64,000 nt of DNA from Rubrivivax sp. Lineage in GTDB: Bacteria; Pseudomonadota; Gammaproteobacteria; Burkholderiales; Burkholderiaceae_C. The stretch spans positions 33,262-97,261 of the forward strand of contig JAEUPB010000094.1 of the NCBI GenBank assembly GCA_016789955.1, read 5' to 3'. Below the pieces are notes generated by a model. It was given only the letters and a program-made list of their open reading frames with translations. It did no database searches and was not told the DNA's origin. Both the position numbers and the translations under genes were made by a program. Below are positions 19,399 through 27,991 of this stretch, piece by piece (positions within the stretch are counted from its first letter, which is position 1; every line of letters starts with the position of its first letter).

Positions 19399-19974
19399 CT
19401 ACAACGGCGCGACGCCGATCAGCCGTGCGTGGCCCCAGATCGCGAACGCCGCCGCGGCGGCGACGCCGATCACCACGGTCAGCACGGTGGGCACCACCTC
19501 GCCGGGCGGGTAGGTGATGCCGGCGGCGCGGTCGCGCCCGCGCGCGGCGCGGAAGCACAGCACCGCCCACGCGAGGAAGCCGCCGAACAGCAGCAGGTCG
19601 GCCAGCGTGTGGTTGGAGAGCAGGTGCGCGAAGGCCCACACCTTCACGCCCAGCAGCATCGGGTGCTTCAGCGCCGCCTTGACGTGGTTGCGCGGCACGT
19701 AGGCGGCCGTGAGCATGACGAAGGCGATCAGGTTCAGCAGCGCGGCCGGGTGGCGCATCCACACCAGCGGCGTCCACAACGGCACAGGCTCGCGGCGCGC
19801 CCAGCCGTAGCCGACCACGATGGCCGCCAGCCCGGCCAGCGACAGCAGCGTGTACAGGCCCTTCCACGCGCCTTCGCCGAGGCGTGCGCGGGTGCGGTTG
19901 CGCCAGTCCTCGGCGACGATGCGCACCGAGTGGACGCCGAGGAAGAGCACGAGGCCGACGACGAGCAGCAGCAT
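19399..19974 (-). CDS. nnrU: NnrU-family integral membrane protein
   Basis: Protein of 191 residues with about five membrane segments, beginning MLLLVVGLVLFLGVHSVRI, the usual NnrU start. Further landmarks are WRNRTRARLGEGAWKGLYTLLSLAGL, MRHPAALLN and AALKHPMLLGVKVWAFAHLLSNH, close to the isoprenylcysteine methyltransferase-like NnrU fold. NnrU is linked to denitrification and nitric oxide metabolism in some bacteria, but many homologues have no proven role. A start at 20004 would add ten residues; 19974 fits the family better. It is divergent from the gene at 20077. Confidence 0.8.
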   Translation of the reverse strand: MLLLVVGLVLFLGVHSVRIVAEDWRNRTRARLGEGAWKGLYTLLSLAGLAAIVVGYGWARREPVPLWTPLVWMRHPAALLNLIAFVMLTAAYVPRNHVKAALKHPMLLGVKVWAFAHLLSNHTLADLLLFGGFLAWAVLCFRAARGRDRAAGITYPPGEVVPTVLTVVIGVAAAAAFAIWGHARLIGVAPL

Positions 19975-20076
19975 GGCGGGGTGGGTGGCGTGAGGGTGGC
20001 GCATTGTCGTTGCCCCGCGGGGCCGGCCCCGGCCGCGCGTCGCCGGACCGTTGCGGCCGCTGCGTACACTGGCGCG

Positions 20077-20544
20077 ATGCTGCGACTGCTCTCGGCCCTC
20101 GTCCTGCTCGTGCTGCTGGTGCTGCTGTACTTCTGGGGCGCGCTGCAGTGGAGCTACTCCACCGGCGAGCGTGCCGGCTGGGTGCAGAAGCTCTCGCGCA
20201 AGGGCTGGGTGTGCAAGACCTGGGAGGGCGAGCTGGCGCTGGTGTCGCTGCCCGGCGCCGCGCCCGAGAAGTTCCTCTTCACGATCCGCGACGACGACGT
20301 GGCCGAGCGCGTGACGCGCGCGATGGGCAAGCGCGTGGCGCTGCACTACGAAGAGAAGGTCGGCCTGCCGACCACCTGCTTCGGCGAGACGCGCCACTAC
20401 GTGACCGGTGTCGCCGTGGCCGAGGAGATCCCGCTCGCGCCGGGCGTGATGGTGCCGACGCCGTCGCCCTCGGCGTCGTCGGCTCCGTCGGCCCCGCCAG
20501 CCCCACTGCCGCCGGCGCGGCCGCCGTCAGTCGCGCAGCCGTAG
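20077..20544 (+). CDS. hypothetical single-pass membrane protein
   Basis: Protein of 155 residues with one N-terminal membrane segment (about 5-25). A conserved periplasmic region contains WSYSTGERAGWVQKLSRKGW, VCKTWEGELALVSLPG and CFGETRHYVTGV, and a Pro/Ser/Ala-rich tail follows. The WSYS-GERAGWVQK block occurs in hypothetical proteins of Burkholderiales, sometimes mislabelled as a phosphogluconate dehydrogenase, for which there is no motif here. The end overlaps the convergent MFS gene by 18 bases. Function unknown. Confidence 0.72.
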   Translation: MLRLLSALVLLVLLVLLYFWGALQWSYSTGERAGWVQKLSRKGWVCKTWEGELALVSLPGAAPEKFLFTIRDDDVAERVTRAMGKRVALHYEEKVGLPTTCFGETRHYVTGVAVAEEIPLAPGVMVPTPSPSASSAPSAPPAPLPPARPPSVAQP

Positions 20545-21735
20545 CGCTGCCAGCAGCGCGGCCGCCGCGAGCACCGCGGCGGCGATCGCGAGCGCCGTGC
20601 GTGCGCCGGTGGCGGTGGCCAGTGCACCGCCTCCGATCGCGCCGGCCAGCGTGGCCAGCTGCCCGCTGAAGCGGATGCCGGCGTCCACCCGAGCGAGCAC
20701 CTGAGGCTCGGCCAGCGTCTGCCGCAGCGTGCGGTGGTGCACCTCGTGCAGCGTGTGGCCGCCGTCGCCGACGATCTGCTGCGCCACGAGCAGCGCCACG
20801 CCCAGCGCGCCGGCCGCCGGCACCAGCGGCACCAGCGCCGCGCCAGCGGCACTGGCGGCGAGCCCGATCACGAGGGCCCGGGCGGGCCCGAGCTGCTCAC
20901 CCAGGCGCGGCGCCGCGCCTGCACCGATCAGCGCGCCCAGCCCGCCGGCGGCGAACACCACGCCCAGCAATCCGGGCTCGAAGCCGATGTCGCGCGCCAC
21001 GAAGATCATGTAGCTGGTGCCGGCCAGGCTCGTCGCCAGGGCGGTGCAGGCCTCGATCGCCGCCAGCGTGCGCAGCGCAGGGCGGGACAGCAGGGCGCGC
21101 AGGCCGTCGCGCGACTCCTGCCACCAGGCGCGCAGGGCGCCGCTGTCGGCGTGCGGGGAGGGAGGCGCCGGTGGCGACTCCTGCACGCGGCGCAGGCACA
21201 GCGCCGAGGCGACGTAGCTCGCCGCGTCGATGGCCAGCGCCGCCACCGCGCCGGCGGCCTGGAACAGCCAGCCGCCGAGCGCGAATGCGGCCGTCTCCGA
21301 GAGACTCGTGGCCGCGGCCAGCGCGGCATTGGCGCGCGACAGGTCTTCCGCGGGCAGACGCTGCGCCATCCACGCCGAGCGCGCCAGTTCGAAGGCCATC
21401 GACAGCACCGCCGACGCCGCGGTGGCCACCATCAGCAGCGCCAGCGTCAGCGACTGCATCAGCGCGGCGGCCGCCAGCCCGGCCAGCACGAGCGCACGCA
21501 GGCCGTCGCACGCCAGCATCACCGCGCGCTTGCCGCGGCGATCCACCGCCGGCCCGAGCAGCAGCGCCGCCAGCGCGCCCGCGGCCACGTCGGCCACCAG
21601 CAGCAGCCCCATCTGCCACGGCGTCGCGTCCAGCGACAGCGTGGCCAGCAACGGGATCGCCAGCCGCGTGAGCATCGAGCCGAAGTTCGAGGCGGCTTCG
21701 GCAGCGACGACCGGCGCGTAGGGTGTGCGGAGCAT
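20527..21735 (-). CDS. MFS transporter (EntS/MFS_3-like exporter)
   Basis: Protein of 402 residues with about twelve membrane segments. The loop between segments 2 and 3 reads GPAVDRRGKRAVMLACDGLRAL, a clear MFS signature. Residues 70-200 hold further paired helices, and the cytoplasmic loop near 190-215 is short and charged. The layout matches MFS_3 drug or siderophore exporters of the EntS type. ATG 21735 was chosen; the codon before it is GTG. The substrate cannot be inferred because no siderophore or resistance genes lie nearby. Confidence 0.82.
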   Translation of the reverse strand: MLRTPYAPVVAAEAASNFGSMLTRLAIPLLATLSLDATPWQMGLLLVADVAAGALAALLLGPAVDRRGKRAVMLACDGLRALVLAGLAAAALMQSLTLALLMVATAASAVLSMAFELARSAWMAQRLPAEDLSRANAALAAATSLSETAAFALGGWLFQAAGAVAALAIDAASYVASALCLRRVQESPPAPPSPHADSGALRAWWQESRDGLRALLSRPALRTLAAIEACTALATSLAGTSYMIFVARDIGFEPGLLGVVFAAGGLGALIGAGAAPRLGEQLGPARALVIGLAASAAGAALVPLVPAAGALGVALLVAQQIVGDGGHTLHEVHHRTLRQTLAEPQVLARVDAGIRFSGQLATLAGAIGGGALATATGARTALAIAAAVLAAAALLAALRLRD

Positions 21736-21774
21736 CACGGAGAGGTGGATGAGGCCGGGTGGGTGCCGAACAAA

Positions 21775-21819
21775 TGAAACGGCCGCCGCGGGCCGCGGAA
21801 GCGGGCCTGAAACGGCCGC
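21775..21819. repeat. two TGAAACGGCCGC direct repeats before a helical protein gene
   Basis: The 12-mer occurs at 21775-21786 and 21808-21819, 33 bases (about three helical turns) apart on the same strand, in the gap between the MFS gene and the gene at 21869. The arrangement would suit a pair of operator half-sites, but no cognate regulator is visible. Confidence 0.4.
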
Positions 21820-21868
21820 GCTGCACGATGCGAATCCTCGATCTCAACCACAGGGTAACGGAGTCCAC

Positions 21869-22480
21869 ATGACCGACGTGATCGCCTCCAAGGCGCTGGG
21901 CCTGGCCGACAAGCTGAAGGACCGCAACGAACCCGCCGTCGCGGAGATGACCCGCAGGCTGCGCAAGTACGCCGAGGCCGAGAGGGGTCTGGCCGGCGCC
22001 GTGCACACGATGGGCCACAAGGCCTCGGGCCTCGTGGTCTTCGGCCTGACGCTGGCCGACTGGGCGAAGAAGAACAAGGGCCCCGAGGCCGACACCTTCA
22101 AGAAGCGCGAGAAGGACTTCGACAAGGCGATCGCCGGGCTCGAGTCGCTGGGCGACGCCGTCGACGCGCTGCTCGAGGGGGGCACGCCGGCGAAGGTCAA
22201 GCTGCCCGGCAATGCGCTGCAGAAGGTGCTGGACGACATGGAGTTCAAGGACAAGGTGAAGATCGCCACCGTGCGCACCGCTGCGCGCGAGTACTACCCC
22301 GCCGAGAGCGCCGGCCAGAAGAAGCTGCAGGAATGGGCCGTGCAGCTGAACCACCTGTGCGCGGGCCTGAACGACGGCCTGTCGCAGCTCGACGCCACCG
22401 ACCTGCAGGCCTTTGGCCGCAAGGAGGTGCTCGAGCGCGCGCAGCAGCTGAAGAAGAGCATCGACACGATGGGTGTCTGA
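21869..22480 (+). CDS. hypothetical helical cytosolic protein
   Basis: Protein of 203 residues, rich in Lys, Glu and Ala and predicted almost wholly helical. It has no signal peptide. Segments such as DADTFKKREKDF-like residues 70-80 and the C-terminal LERAQQLKKSIDTMGV have coiled-coil spacing. A purine-rich ribosome site (GGGTAACGGAG) precedes the ATG. No family was recognised and no catalytic motif is visible. Upstream lie two direct repeats that may be operators. It stands alone between a divergent MFS gene and the CAP-domain gene. Confidence 0.7.
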   Translation: MTDVIASKALGLADKLKDRNEPAVAEMTRRLRKYAEAERGLAGAVHTMGHKASGLVVFGLTLADWAKKNKGPEADTFKKREKDFDKAIAGLESLGDAVDALLEGGTPAKVKLPGNALQKVLDDMEFKDKVKIATVRTAAREYYPAESAGQKKLQEWAVQLNHLCAGLNDGLSQLDATDLQAFGRKEVLERAQQLKKSIDTMGV

Positions 22481-22601
22481 GCCGGCTGCGCGCAGGCGCC
22501 GCGGGCCGTGGTGAATTGCTGCGCTCCGGCGCCGCGATTCCGGCGCCACGGCCGCGGCAGGCTGTGGCCTACTTCGCAGCCACGCCCGCCCTGCGTCTCC
22601 G

Positions 22602-23132
22602 ATGCGCCGTTCCAGCCCGACTTCTGCCTTCGCCAGCCCCGCCGCGCTGGGCCTGGCGGCCGTGGCGGCGGCGCTGGCGACCGCTTCGGCAGCGGCCTCT
22701 TGTCCGGCTGACCGCGAGGTGATGCTGGAGAAGCTCAACCGCGTGCGGGCCGCAGGAGCGCTGTGCGGCGCGCGCGGCAGCTTCCCGCCCGCGCAGGCGC
22801 TGCAGTGGAACGAACGGCTCGCCGGCATGGCGTTCGCGCAGGCGCAATGGCTGGTGTCGGTCGACGAGCTGCTGCACGTCGGCCCGCGCGGCGAGACGAT
22901 CGGCGAACGGGCGCATCAGGCGGGCTACCGCTATGCCCGCGTCGGGGAGAACCTCGCGCAAGGCCAACCGACGCTGGACGCCGCGCTGCGCGCCTGGCAG
23001 GTCAGCGAGGCGCACTGCGCGACGCTGTTCGCCGCGCCCTACACCGAGGCGGCGATCGCCTGCCTGCCGGCACGCGACGGCCGCCCGCTGTGGGTCATGG
23101 CGCTGGGCTTGCCGAAGCGGCCGGCGCCCTGA
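22602..23132 (+). CDS. exported CAP/SCP-domain protein
   Basis: Protein of 176 residues with a signal peptide (about 1-32, ending AAASC). A CAP (cysteine-rich secretory/antigen 5/PR-1) fold follows. Its landmarks are [52 protein letters not shown], the GENLAQG block and [14 protein letters not shown]. The histidine and glutamate of the canonical CAP cavity appear in LLHVG and GENLA. Bacterial CAP proteins are extracytoplasmic, with mostly unknown roles. The 3-prime end overlaps the convergent mnmA gene by 38 bases. Confidence 0.8.
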   Translation: MRRSSPTSAFASPAALGLAAVAAALATASAAASCPADREVMLEKLNRVRAAGALCGARGSFPPAQALQWNERLAGMAFAQAQWLVSVDELLHVGPRGETIGERAHQAGYRYARVGENLAQGQPTLDAALRAWQVSEAHCATLFAAPYTEAAIACLPARDGRPLWVMALGLPKRPAP

Positions 23133-24240
23133 CCGCCTCGCGCGGCACCGGCTCGGCGGCGTCGATCACCGCGCCGCCCAGACAGCGCTCTCCGTCGTAG
23201 ACCACCGCCGACTGCCCGGGCGTCACCGCCCATTGCGGCTCGTCGAAGCGCAACCGCAGCCTTCCTTCCGTGTCGACTTCCAGCGTGCAAGCCGCGTCAG
23301 CCTGTCGGTAGCGGGTCTTGGCGGCATAGCGACCCGGCCGCGACGGCGCGCCGGCCACCCACGCGGCGTCGCTCGCCACCAGCGCCTGCGACAGCAGCCA
23401 CGGGTGGTCGTGCCCCTGCACCACGCGCAGCACGTTGCGCTCGATCTCCTTGCGCGCCACGTACCAGGGCTCGTGCTCGCCACCGCCTTGCTTGACGCCG
23501 CCGATGCCCAGGCCCTGCCGCTGGCCCAGCGTGTAGAAGCTCAGGCCCAGGTGGCGGCCCACCGTGCGGCCGCGTTCGTCGAGCATCGGGCCGGGCGCCT
23601 GCGCGAGGTAGCGGTTCAGGAACTCGCGGAACGGCCGCTCGCCGATGAAGCAGATGCCGGTCGAGTCCTTCTTCCTCGCATTGGGCAGCCCGACCTCGGC
23701 CGCGATCCGCCGCACTTCGGTCTTCCTCAGCTCGCCCACAGGGAACAGCGTGCGCGCCAGCTGCGCCTGCGTCAGCCGGTGCAGGAAGTAGCTCTGGTCC
23801 TTGGCCGGGTCCAGGCCCTTTAGCAGGTCCACGCCTGCAGCCGTTTCGCGCACGCGGGCGTAGTGGCCGGTGGCGATCTTCTCGGCGCCCAGCCGCATGG
23901 CGTGGTCGAGGAAGGCCTTGAACTTGATCTCGGCGTTGCACAGCACGTCGGGGTTGGGCGTGCGGCCGGCGCCGTACTCGCGCAGGAACTCGGCGAAGAC
24001 GCGATCCTTGTACTCGGCGGCGAAGTTGACGTGCTCGATCTCGATGCCGATCACGTCGGCCACCGCGGCGGCGTCGACGAAGTCGATGTTGCTGGAGCAG
24101 TACGCCGAATCGTCGTCGTCTTCCCAGTTCTTCATGAAGATGCCGACCACCTCGTGGCCGGCCTGCTTGAGCAGCCAGGCGCTGACCGCGGAGTCCACCC
24201 CGCCCGACAGCCCCACCACGATCCGCGACCTGCGTCCCAT
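23095..24240 (-). CDS. mnmA: tRNA-specific 2-thiouridylase MnmA
   Basis: Protein of 381 residues that thiolates U34 in the anticodon of Lys, Glu and Gln tRNAs, using ATP and sulfur relayed from cysteine desulfurase. The PP-loop [12 protein letters not shown] lies near residues 10-21. Catalytic cysteines appear in [12 protein letters not shown] (about 101) and [12 protein letters not shown] (about 200). The C-terminal beta-barrel domain holds the [13 protein letters not shown] and PWYVARKE blocks. Length and motif order are normal. The Ala/Pro-rich last 15 residues are an unremarkable extension overlapping the convergent CAP gene. Confidence 0.96.
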   Translation of the reverse strand: MGRRSRIVVGLSGGVDSAVSAWLLKQAGHEVVGIFMKNWEDDDDSAYCSSNIDFVDAAAVADVIGIEIEHVNFAAEYKDRVFAEFLREYGAGRTPNPDVLCNAEIKFKAFLDHAMRLGAEKIATGHYARVRETAAGVDLLKGLDPAKDQSYFLHRLTQAQLARTLFPVGELRKTEVRRIAAEVGLPNARKKDSTGICFIGERPFREFLNRYLAQAPGPMLDERGRTVGRHLGLSFYTLGQRQGLGIGGVKQGGGEHEPWYVARKEIERNVLRVVQGHDHPWLLSQALVASDAAWVAGAPSRPGRYAAKTRYRQADAACTLEVDTEGRLRLRFDEPQWAVTPGQSAVVYDGERCLGGAVIDAAEPVPREAVRAPAASASPAP

Positions 24241-24320
24241 GGCGGAATTATCCCGGGGCGCTGCCTGGCGTCGGCCCCGCGCACAATCGCGCCCACCCGT
24301 CACTCATCACATCTCGAACC

Positions 24321-24899
24321 ATGTCCGGAGCTGGCTTCCACGTGCACGGTCCGCACGACCACGAACTCGAACACGCCGCGCATCACGGCGAGAAGGACAG
24401 CTTCAGCGGCATGGTCGCAGTGGCCACCGCGATCATCGCGACGATCGGCGCGCTGTTCGCCTACATGGGCGGCCTCACGCAGGCCAACGCCACGCTCTAC
24501 AAGAACAACGCCGCGATCAAGAAGACCGAGGCGTCGAACCAGTGGAACTACTACCAGGCCAAGAGCAGCAAGCAGAACCTGTCCGAGCTCGCCATCGTGC
24601 TGGCGCCGGAAGACAAGCGCCAGGCCTTCAAGGACGAGGTCGAGCGCTACAAGAAGGAGAAGGCCGAGATCAAGGCCGACGCCGAGAAGCTCGAAGCGCA
24701 GGCCAAGGACTGGGACCGGCAGAGCGACAACCAGATGCACGAGCACCACCGCTGGGCGCAGGCGACCACGGCGTTGCAGGTGTCGATCGCGCTGGCCGCC
24801 ATCGCGCTGCTGACGCGCCGCAAGTGGCTCGAATGGGGCCTGTACGGCGTGGCCGCCATCGGCGTGGCTCTGGGCGGCCTGGCGATGGCGCACGTCTAG
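24321..24899 (+). CDS. DUF4337 membrane protein
   Basis: Protein of 192 residues. A His-rich N-terminus (HVHGPHDHELEHAAHHGE) precedes a membrane segment (about 30-52). A long charged coiled-coil region (about 70-140, with QWNYYQAKSSKQNL and repeated K/E) follows, then two closing membrane segments (about 150-190). This matches the DUF4337 family, which has no known function. The His-rich head could bind metal, which is speculation. It is divergent from mnmA and convergent with glcF, and stands alone. Confidence 0.8.
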   Translation: MSGAGFHVHGPHDHELEHAAHHGEKDSFSGMVAVATAIIATIGALFAYMGGLTQANATLYKNNAAIKKTEASNQWNYYQAKSSKQNLSELAIVLAPEDKRQAFKDEVERYKKEKAEIKADAEKLEAQAKDWDRQSDNQMHEHHRWAQATTALQVSIALAAIALLTRRKWLEWGLYGVAAIGVALGGLAMAHV

Positions 24900-24928
24900 G
24901 CGCACCGCGCGCTGAGGGCGCCGCGAGG

Positions 24929-26176
24929 TCAGCCCAGCGCGTCGTCGAGCAGTTCGATCCAGTGCCGCACCGGCAGCTCGGTGCCGGCCTGCAGGTGCTG
25001 GATGCAGCCGACGTTTGCCGACACGATGGTCTGCCCCGGCTCGGCGGCCAGCGCCTGCAGCTTGCGGTCGCGCAGCTGTTCGGAGAGCTCGGGCTGCAGC
25101 ACCGAGTAGGTGCCCGCCGAGCCGCAACAGAGGTGGCTGTCACTGCCGGCCAGGCGGATCGCGAAGCCCAGCCCGGCCAGGTGCCGCTCGACCCCGCCGC
25201 GCAGCTGCTGCCCGTGCTGCAGCGAGCACGGCGGGTGGAACACCAGCGAGGCCAGCACGCCGCGGCCCGACAGGCGCGGCTTCAGCGCCTCGGTGATGTC
25301 GGGCAGCAGCTCTGAGAGGTCGCGCGTCAGCGCGGCGATGCGGCGCGCCTTCTCCGCATACGCCGGATCGTGCGCCAGCGCCTCGCCGTACTCCTTCACC
25401 GTGACGCCGCAGCCGCTGGCGTTCATCACGATCGCCTCCACCTGGCCCTGCGACGTGAGGCCTTCCACCAGCGGCCACCAGGCATCGATGTTGCGGCGCA
25501 TGTCGGCCAGGCCGCCGTCGCGGTCGGCCAGGTGCGTGCGCAGCGCGCCGCAGCAGCCGGCGTCGTCGGCCACCAGCGTCTGGATGCCGGCGGCGTCGAG
25601 CACGCGGGCCGTGGCGCTGTTGATGTTGGGCATCATCGCCGGCTGCACGCAGCCCAGCAGCATCAGCACCTTGCGCGGATGCTCGCGGCGCGGCCAGCGG
25701 TGCGCGTTCGGCGGGTTCTTCGCCGGCACCTTGTGCTTGAGCACCGCGGGCAGCAGCGGGCGCACCGCGCGCCCCAGTGCCATCGCCGGGCCGAACAGCG
25801 GCGACGTGAGCCCGCCGCGCAGCGCGCCGCGCACCAGGCGTTCCTTCAGCGGACGCTCGACGCGCTCCTCGACGATCGCGCGGCCGATGTCGACCAGGTG
25901 GCCGTAGCGGACTCCGCTCGGGCAGGTGCTCTCGCAGTTGCGGCAGGTCAGGCAGCGGTCCAGGTGCTGCTGCGTGCTGCGCGTGACCTCCGCGCCTTCG
26001 AGCACCTGCTTGATCAGGTAGATGCGGCCGCGCGGCCCGTCGAGCTCGTCGCCGAGCAGCTGGTAGGTGGGGCAGGTGGCGGTGCAGAACCCGCAGTGCA
26101 CGCACTTGCGCAGGATCTCCTCGGCCTCCCGGCCGTCGGTCGTGCCCTGGAACTCGGGGGCGAGGTGGGTCTGCAT
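24929..26176 (-). CDS. glcF: glycolate oxidase iron-sulfur subunit GlcF
   Basis: Protein of 415 residues. Two 4Fe-4S motifs near the N-terminus (CVHCGFCTATCPTY and CLTCRNCESTCPSGV) are followed by two cysteine-rich CCG domains (DDAGCCGALR, MNASGCGVTVKEYG, HPPCSLQHGQQ and LCCGSAGTYSV). With GlcD and GlcE it oxidises glycolate to glyoxylate and passes electrons to the quinone pool at the inner membrane. It is the last gene of the minus-strand glc locus, 25 bases after the methyltransferase gene. All iron-sulfur ligands look intact. Confidence 0.94.
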   Translation of the reverse strand: MQTHLAPEFQGTTDGREAEEILRKCVHCGFCTATCPTYQLLGDELDGPRGRIYLIKQVLEGAEVTRSTQQHLDRCLTCRNCESTCPSGVRYGHLVDIGRAIVEERVERPLKERLVRGALRGGLTSPLFGPAMALGRAVRPLLPAVLKHKVPAKNPPNAHRWPRREHPRKVLMLLGCVQPAMMPNINSATARVLDAAGIQTLVADDAGCCGALRTHLADRDGGLADMRRNIDAWWPLVEGLTSQGQVEAIVMNASGCGVTVKEYGEALAHDPAYAEKARRIAALTRDLSELLPDITEALKPRLSGRGVLASLVFHPPCSLQHGQQLRGGVERHLAGLGFAIRLAGSDSHLCCGSAGTYSVLQPELSEQLRDRKLQALAAEPGQTIVSANVGCIQHLQAGTELPVRHWIELLDDALG

Positions 26177-26201
26177 CCGATGTGGCGGCGTGCGGCCGGG
26201 G

Positions 26202-26864
26202 TCAGGCCAGCCGGTACTGGAGGATCCAGTAGTGCTCGTGGGCGATCCAGCGCGGCTCGCGGGCGCGCGGGCCGAGCATCGCGCAGGCCTCGTCGGGCGT
26301 CGGGAAGTTCTTCAGCACCTCGTGCACGCTGCCGTCGTCGAGCGTGCGGTCCTGGTAGGTGTTGCCCTCGGCGTCGCGGCGGCTGATCGGCGTGCTGCTG
26401 GTCTGCACGTAGCTGTTGTCGAGCATCACCACCACGGCGCCGGGCTCCAGGCGCGCGTGCAGCAGATCGAGCCAGCCGGGCAGCCGCGCCAGCGGCACGT
26501 GGCTCCACCAGCAGCCGGTGAAGGCGGCGTCGAAGGTGAGTGTGCCGAGCTCGGCCATCGTGTAGGCGTCCACTGCCTCGAAACTCACGCAGGCCGGCAG
26601 CGGCTTGCGCTGCGCGACGGCCATCGTCTCGGGGTTGAGGTCGGTGGCCAGCCAGCTCGCGGCGCGCGCGGCGCCGTGCGGCGTCCACCAGCCGGTGCCG
26701 CAGGCGATCTCCAGCACGCGGCGGCCCTCGAAGACGTCGGGCAGCCAGGCTTCCATCGCGCGCAGGTCGGTCTGCCGCTCGGGCTTGTGATACACACGCT
26801 CGTAGTAGGCGGCGCGCTGCACGTAGTAGTCGGCCATCGCGGCCACGACGTCGGCTCGGCTCAT
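26202..26864 (-). CDS. class I SAM-dependent methyltransferase
   Basis: Protein of 220 residues with the SAM-binding motif VLEIACGTGWWT near residue 50. An acidic loop (LATDLNPETM), VDAYTMAEL and the strand FDAAFTGCWWSHV complete the Rossmann methyltransferase pattern. The substrate is unknown. It starts one base inside the end of glcE (TGATG) and is cotranscribed with glcE and glcF, which may be only opportunistic clustering. Translational coupling is certain from the overlap. Confidence 0.85.
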   Translation of the reverse strand: MSRADVVAAMADYYVQRAAYYERVYHKPERQTDLRAMEAWLPDVFEGRRVLEIACGTGWWTPHGAARAASWLATDLNPETMAVAQRKPLPACVSFEAVDAYTMAELGTLTFDAAFTGCWWSHVPLARLPGWLDLLHARLEPGAVVVMLDNSYVQTSSTPISRRDAEGNTYQDRTLDDGSVHEVLKNFPTPDEACAMLGPRAREPRWIAHEHYWILQYRLA

Positions 26865-27958
26865 CAAAGGTCCGCGTAGAGGCGTCCGGGGTTGTAGACG
26901 CCGTCGGGGTCGAAGGCGCGCTTCAGTTCGCGGTGGATGCGCATCAGCGGCGCCGGCAGCGCGGAGAACACGTCGCTGCGCTCGCGGCTGCGGAAGCGCA
27001 CGGCATGGCCGCCCGCGGCCGCCGCGGCGTCGCGCACCTTGGCCCCCGGCATCGCCGTGCACAGCCAGCGCTGGCCGCCGCCCCACTCGACGAGCTGCTC
27101 GCCCGAGAGCGCCAGTGGCGGCGCGGCTGGCGGCACCGACAGCCGCCACAGCGTGGCGCCGCCCTCCACCGCCTTGTGGGCGCCGATGAAGAACTCGTCG
27201 CGGTGGTCGCGCAGCCCGCCCCAGAAGGTGTCGGCCAGGCCTGGCTCGATGGCTTCCCCGCCGAGCTTCTCCTGCGCAGCACGCACCGCGGCCGCGGCGC
27301 CGGCGAGCCGCACGACGAGCATGCCTTCCCACCACGCGCTGGCCGAGATCGGCAGCGGCTGGCCGCCCCAGCGCTGCAGCTGCGCCAGCGCCGCGGCCTG
27401 GTCCCTCTCCCAGCGCAGCGTGAGCCGCGCCGGCGGCACCGGCAGCACCTTCAGCGACACCTCGCAGATCACGCCCAGCACGCCCAGCGAGCCGGCGAGC
27501 AGCCGCGGCACGTCGTAGCCGGCGACGTTCTTCATCACCTGCCCGCCGAAGCTCAGCAGCTCCGCCGCGCCGTTGAGCAGCGTGGCGCCGAGCACGTAGT
27601 CGCGCACGCCGCCGACGCCCGCACGCGCCGGGCCGGCCAGCCCCGAGGCGACCATGCCGCCCACGGTGCCGCCGGCGCCGAACCGCGGCGGCTCGAACGG
27701 CAGGCACTGCCCGCGCTCGGCCAGCGCCGATTCCAGTTCCGCCAGCGGCGTGCCGGCGCGCGCGGTGACCACCAGCTCGCTGGGCTCGTAGCTGCTGATG
27801 CCGGCCAGTGGCGCCACGTCGAGCACGTCGCCGCGCGGTTCGCCGCCGTAGAAGTCCTTCGTGCCGCCACCGCGGATGCGCAGCGGGGTCTTGGCGGCAC
27901 GCGCGGCGCGCACCTGGTCGGTCAGGCGGTGCAGCGCGGGGTCGGCATCACCGGTCAT
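26864..27958 (-). CDS. glcE: glycolate oxidase FAD-binding subunit GlcE
   Basis: Protein of 364 residues of the FAD_binding_4 (PCMH) family. The FAD-binding blocks are LRIRGGGTKDFYGG, GAGGTVGGMVASGLAGP and GAAELLSFGGQVMKNVAGYDV. It lacks the C-terminal oxidase domain of GlcD, as is normal for GlcE. It forms the glycolate oxidase complex with GlcD and GlcF. Upstream, 33 bases away, ends a Fic gene that separates it from glcD, an unusual interruption of the locus. Confidence 0.93.
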   Translation of the reverse strand: MTGDADPALHRLTDQVRAARAAKTPLRIRGGGTKDFYGGEPRGDVLDVAPLAGISSYEPSELVVTARAGTPLAELESALAERGQCLPFEPPRFGAGGTVGGMVASGLAGPARAGVGGVRDYVLGATLLNGAAELLSFGGQVMKNVAGYDVPRLLAGSLGVLGVICEVSLKVLPVPPARLTLRWERDQAAALAQLQRWGGQPLPISASAWWEGMLVVRLAGAAAAVRAAQEKLGGEAIEPGLADTFWGGLRDHRDEFFIGAHKAVEGGATLWRLSVPPAAPPLALSGEQLVEWGGGQRWLCTAMPGAKVRDAAAAAGGHAVRFRSRERSDVFSALPAPLMRIHRELKRAFDPDGVYNPGRLYADL

Positions 27959-27991
27959 GAAGTCGGGAGGATAGCGGTGACCGGGCAGGCG

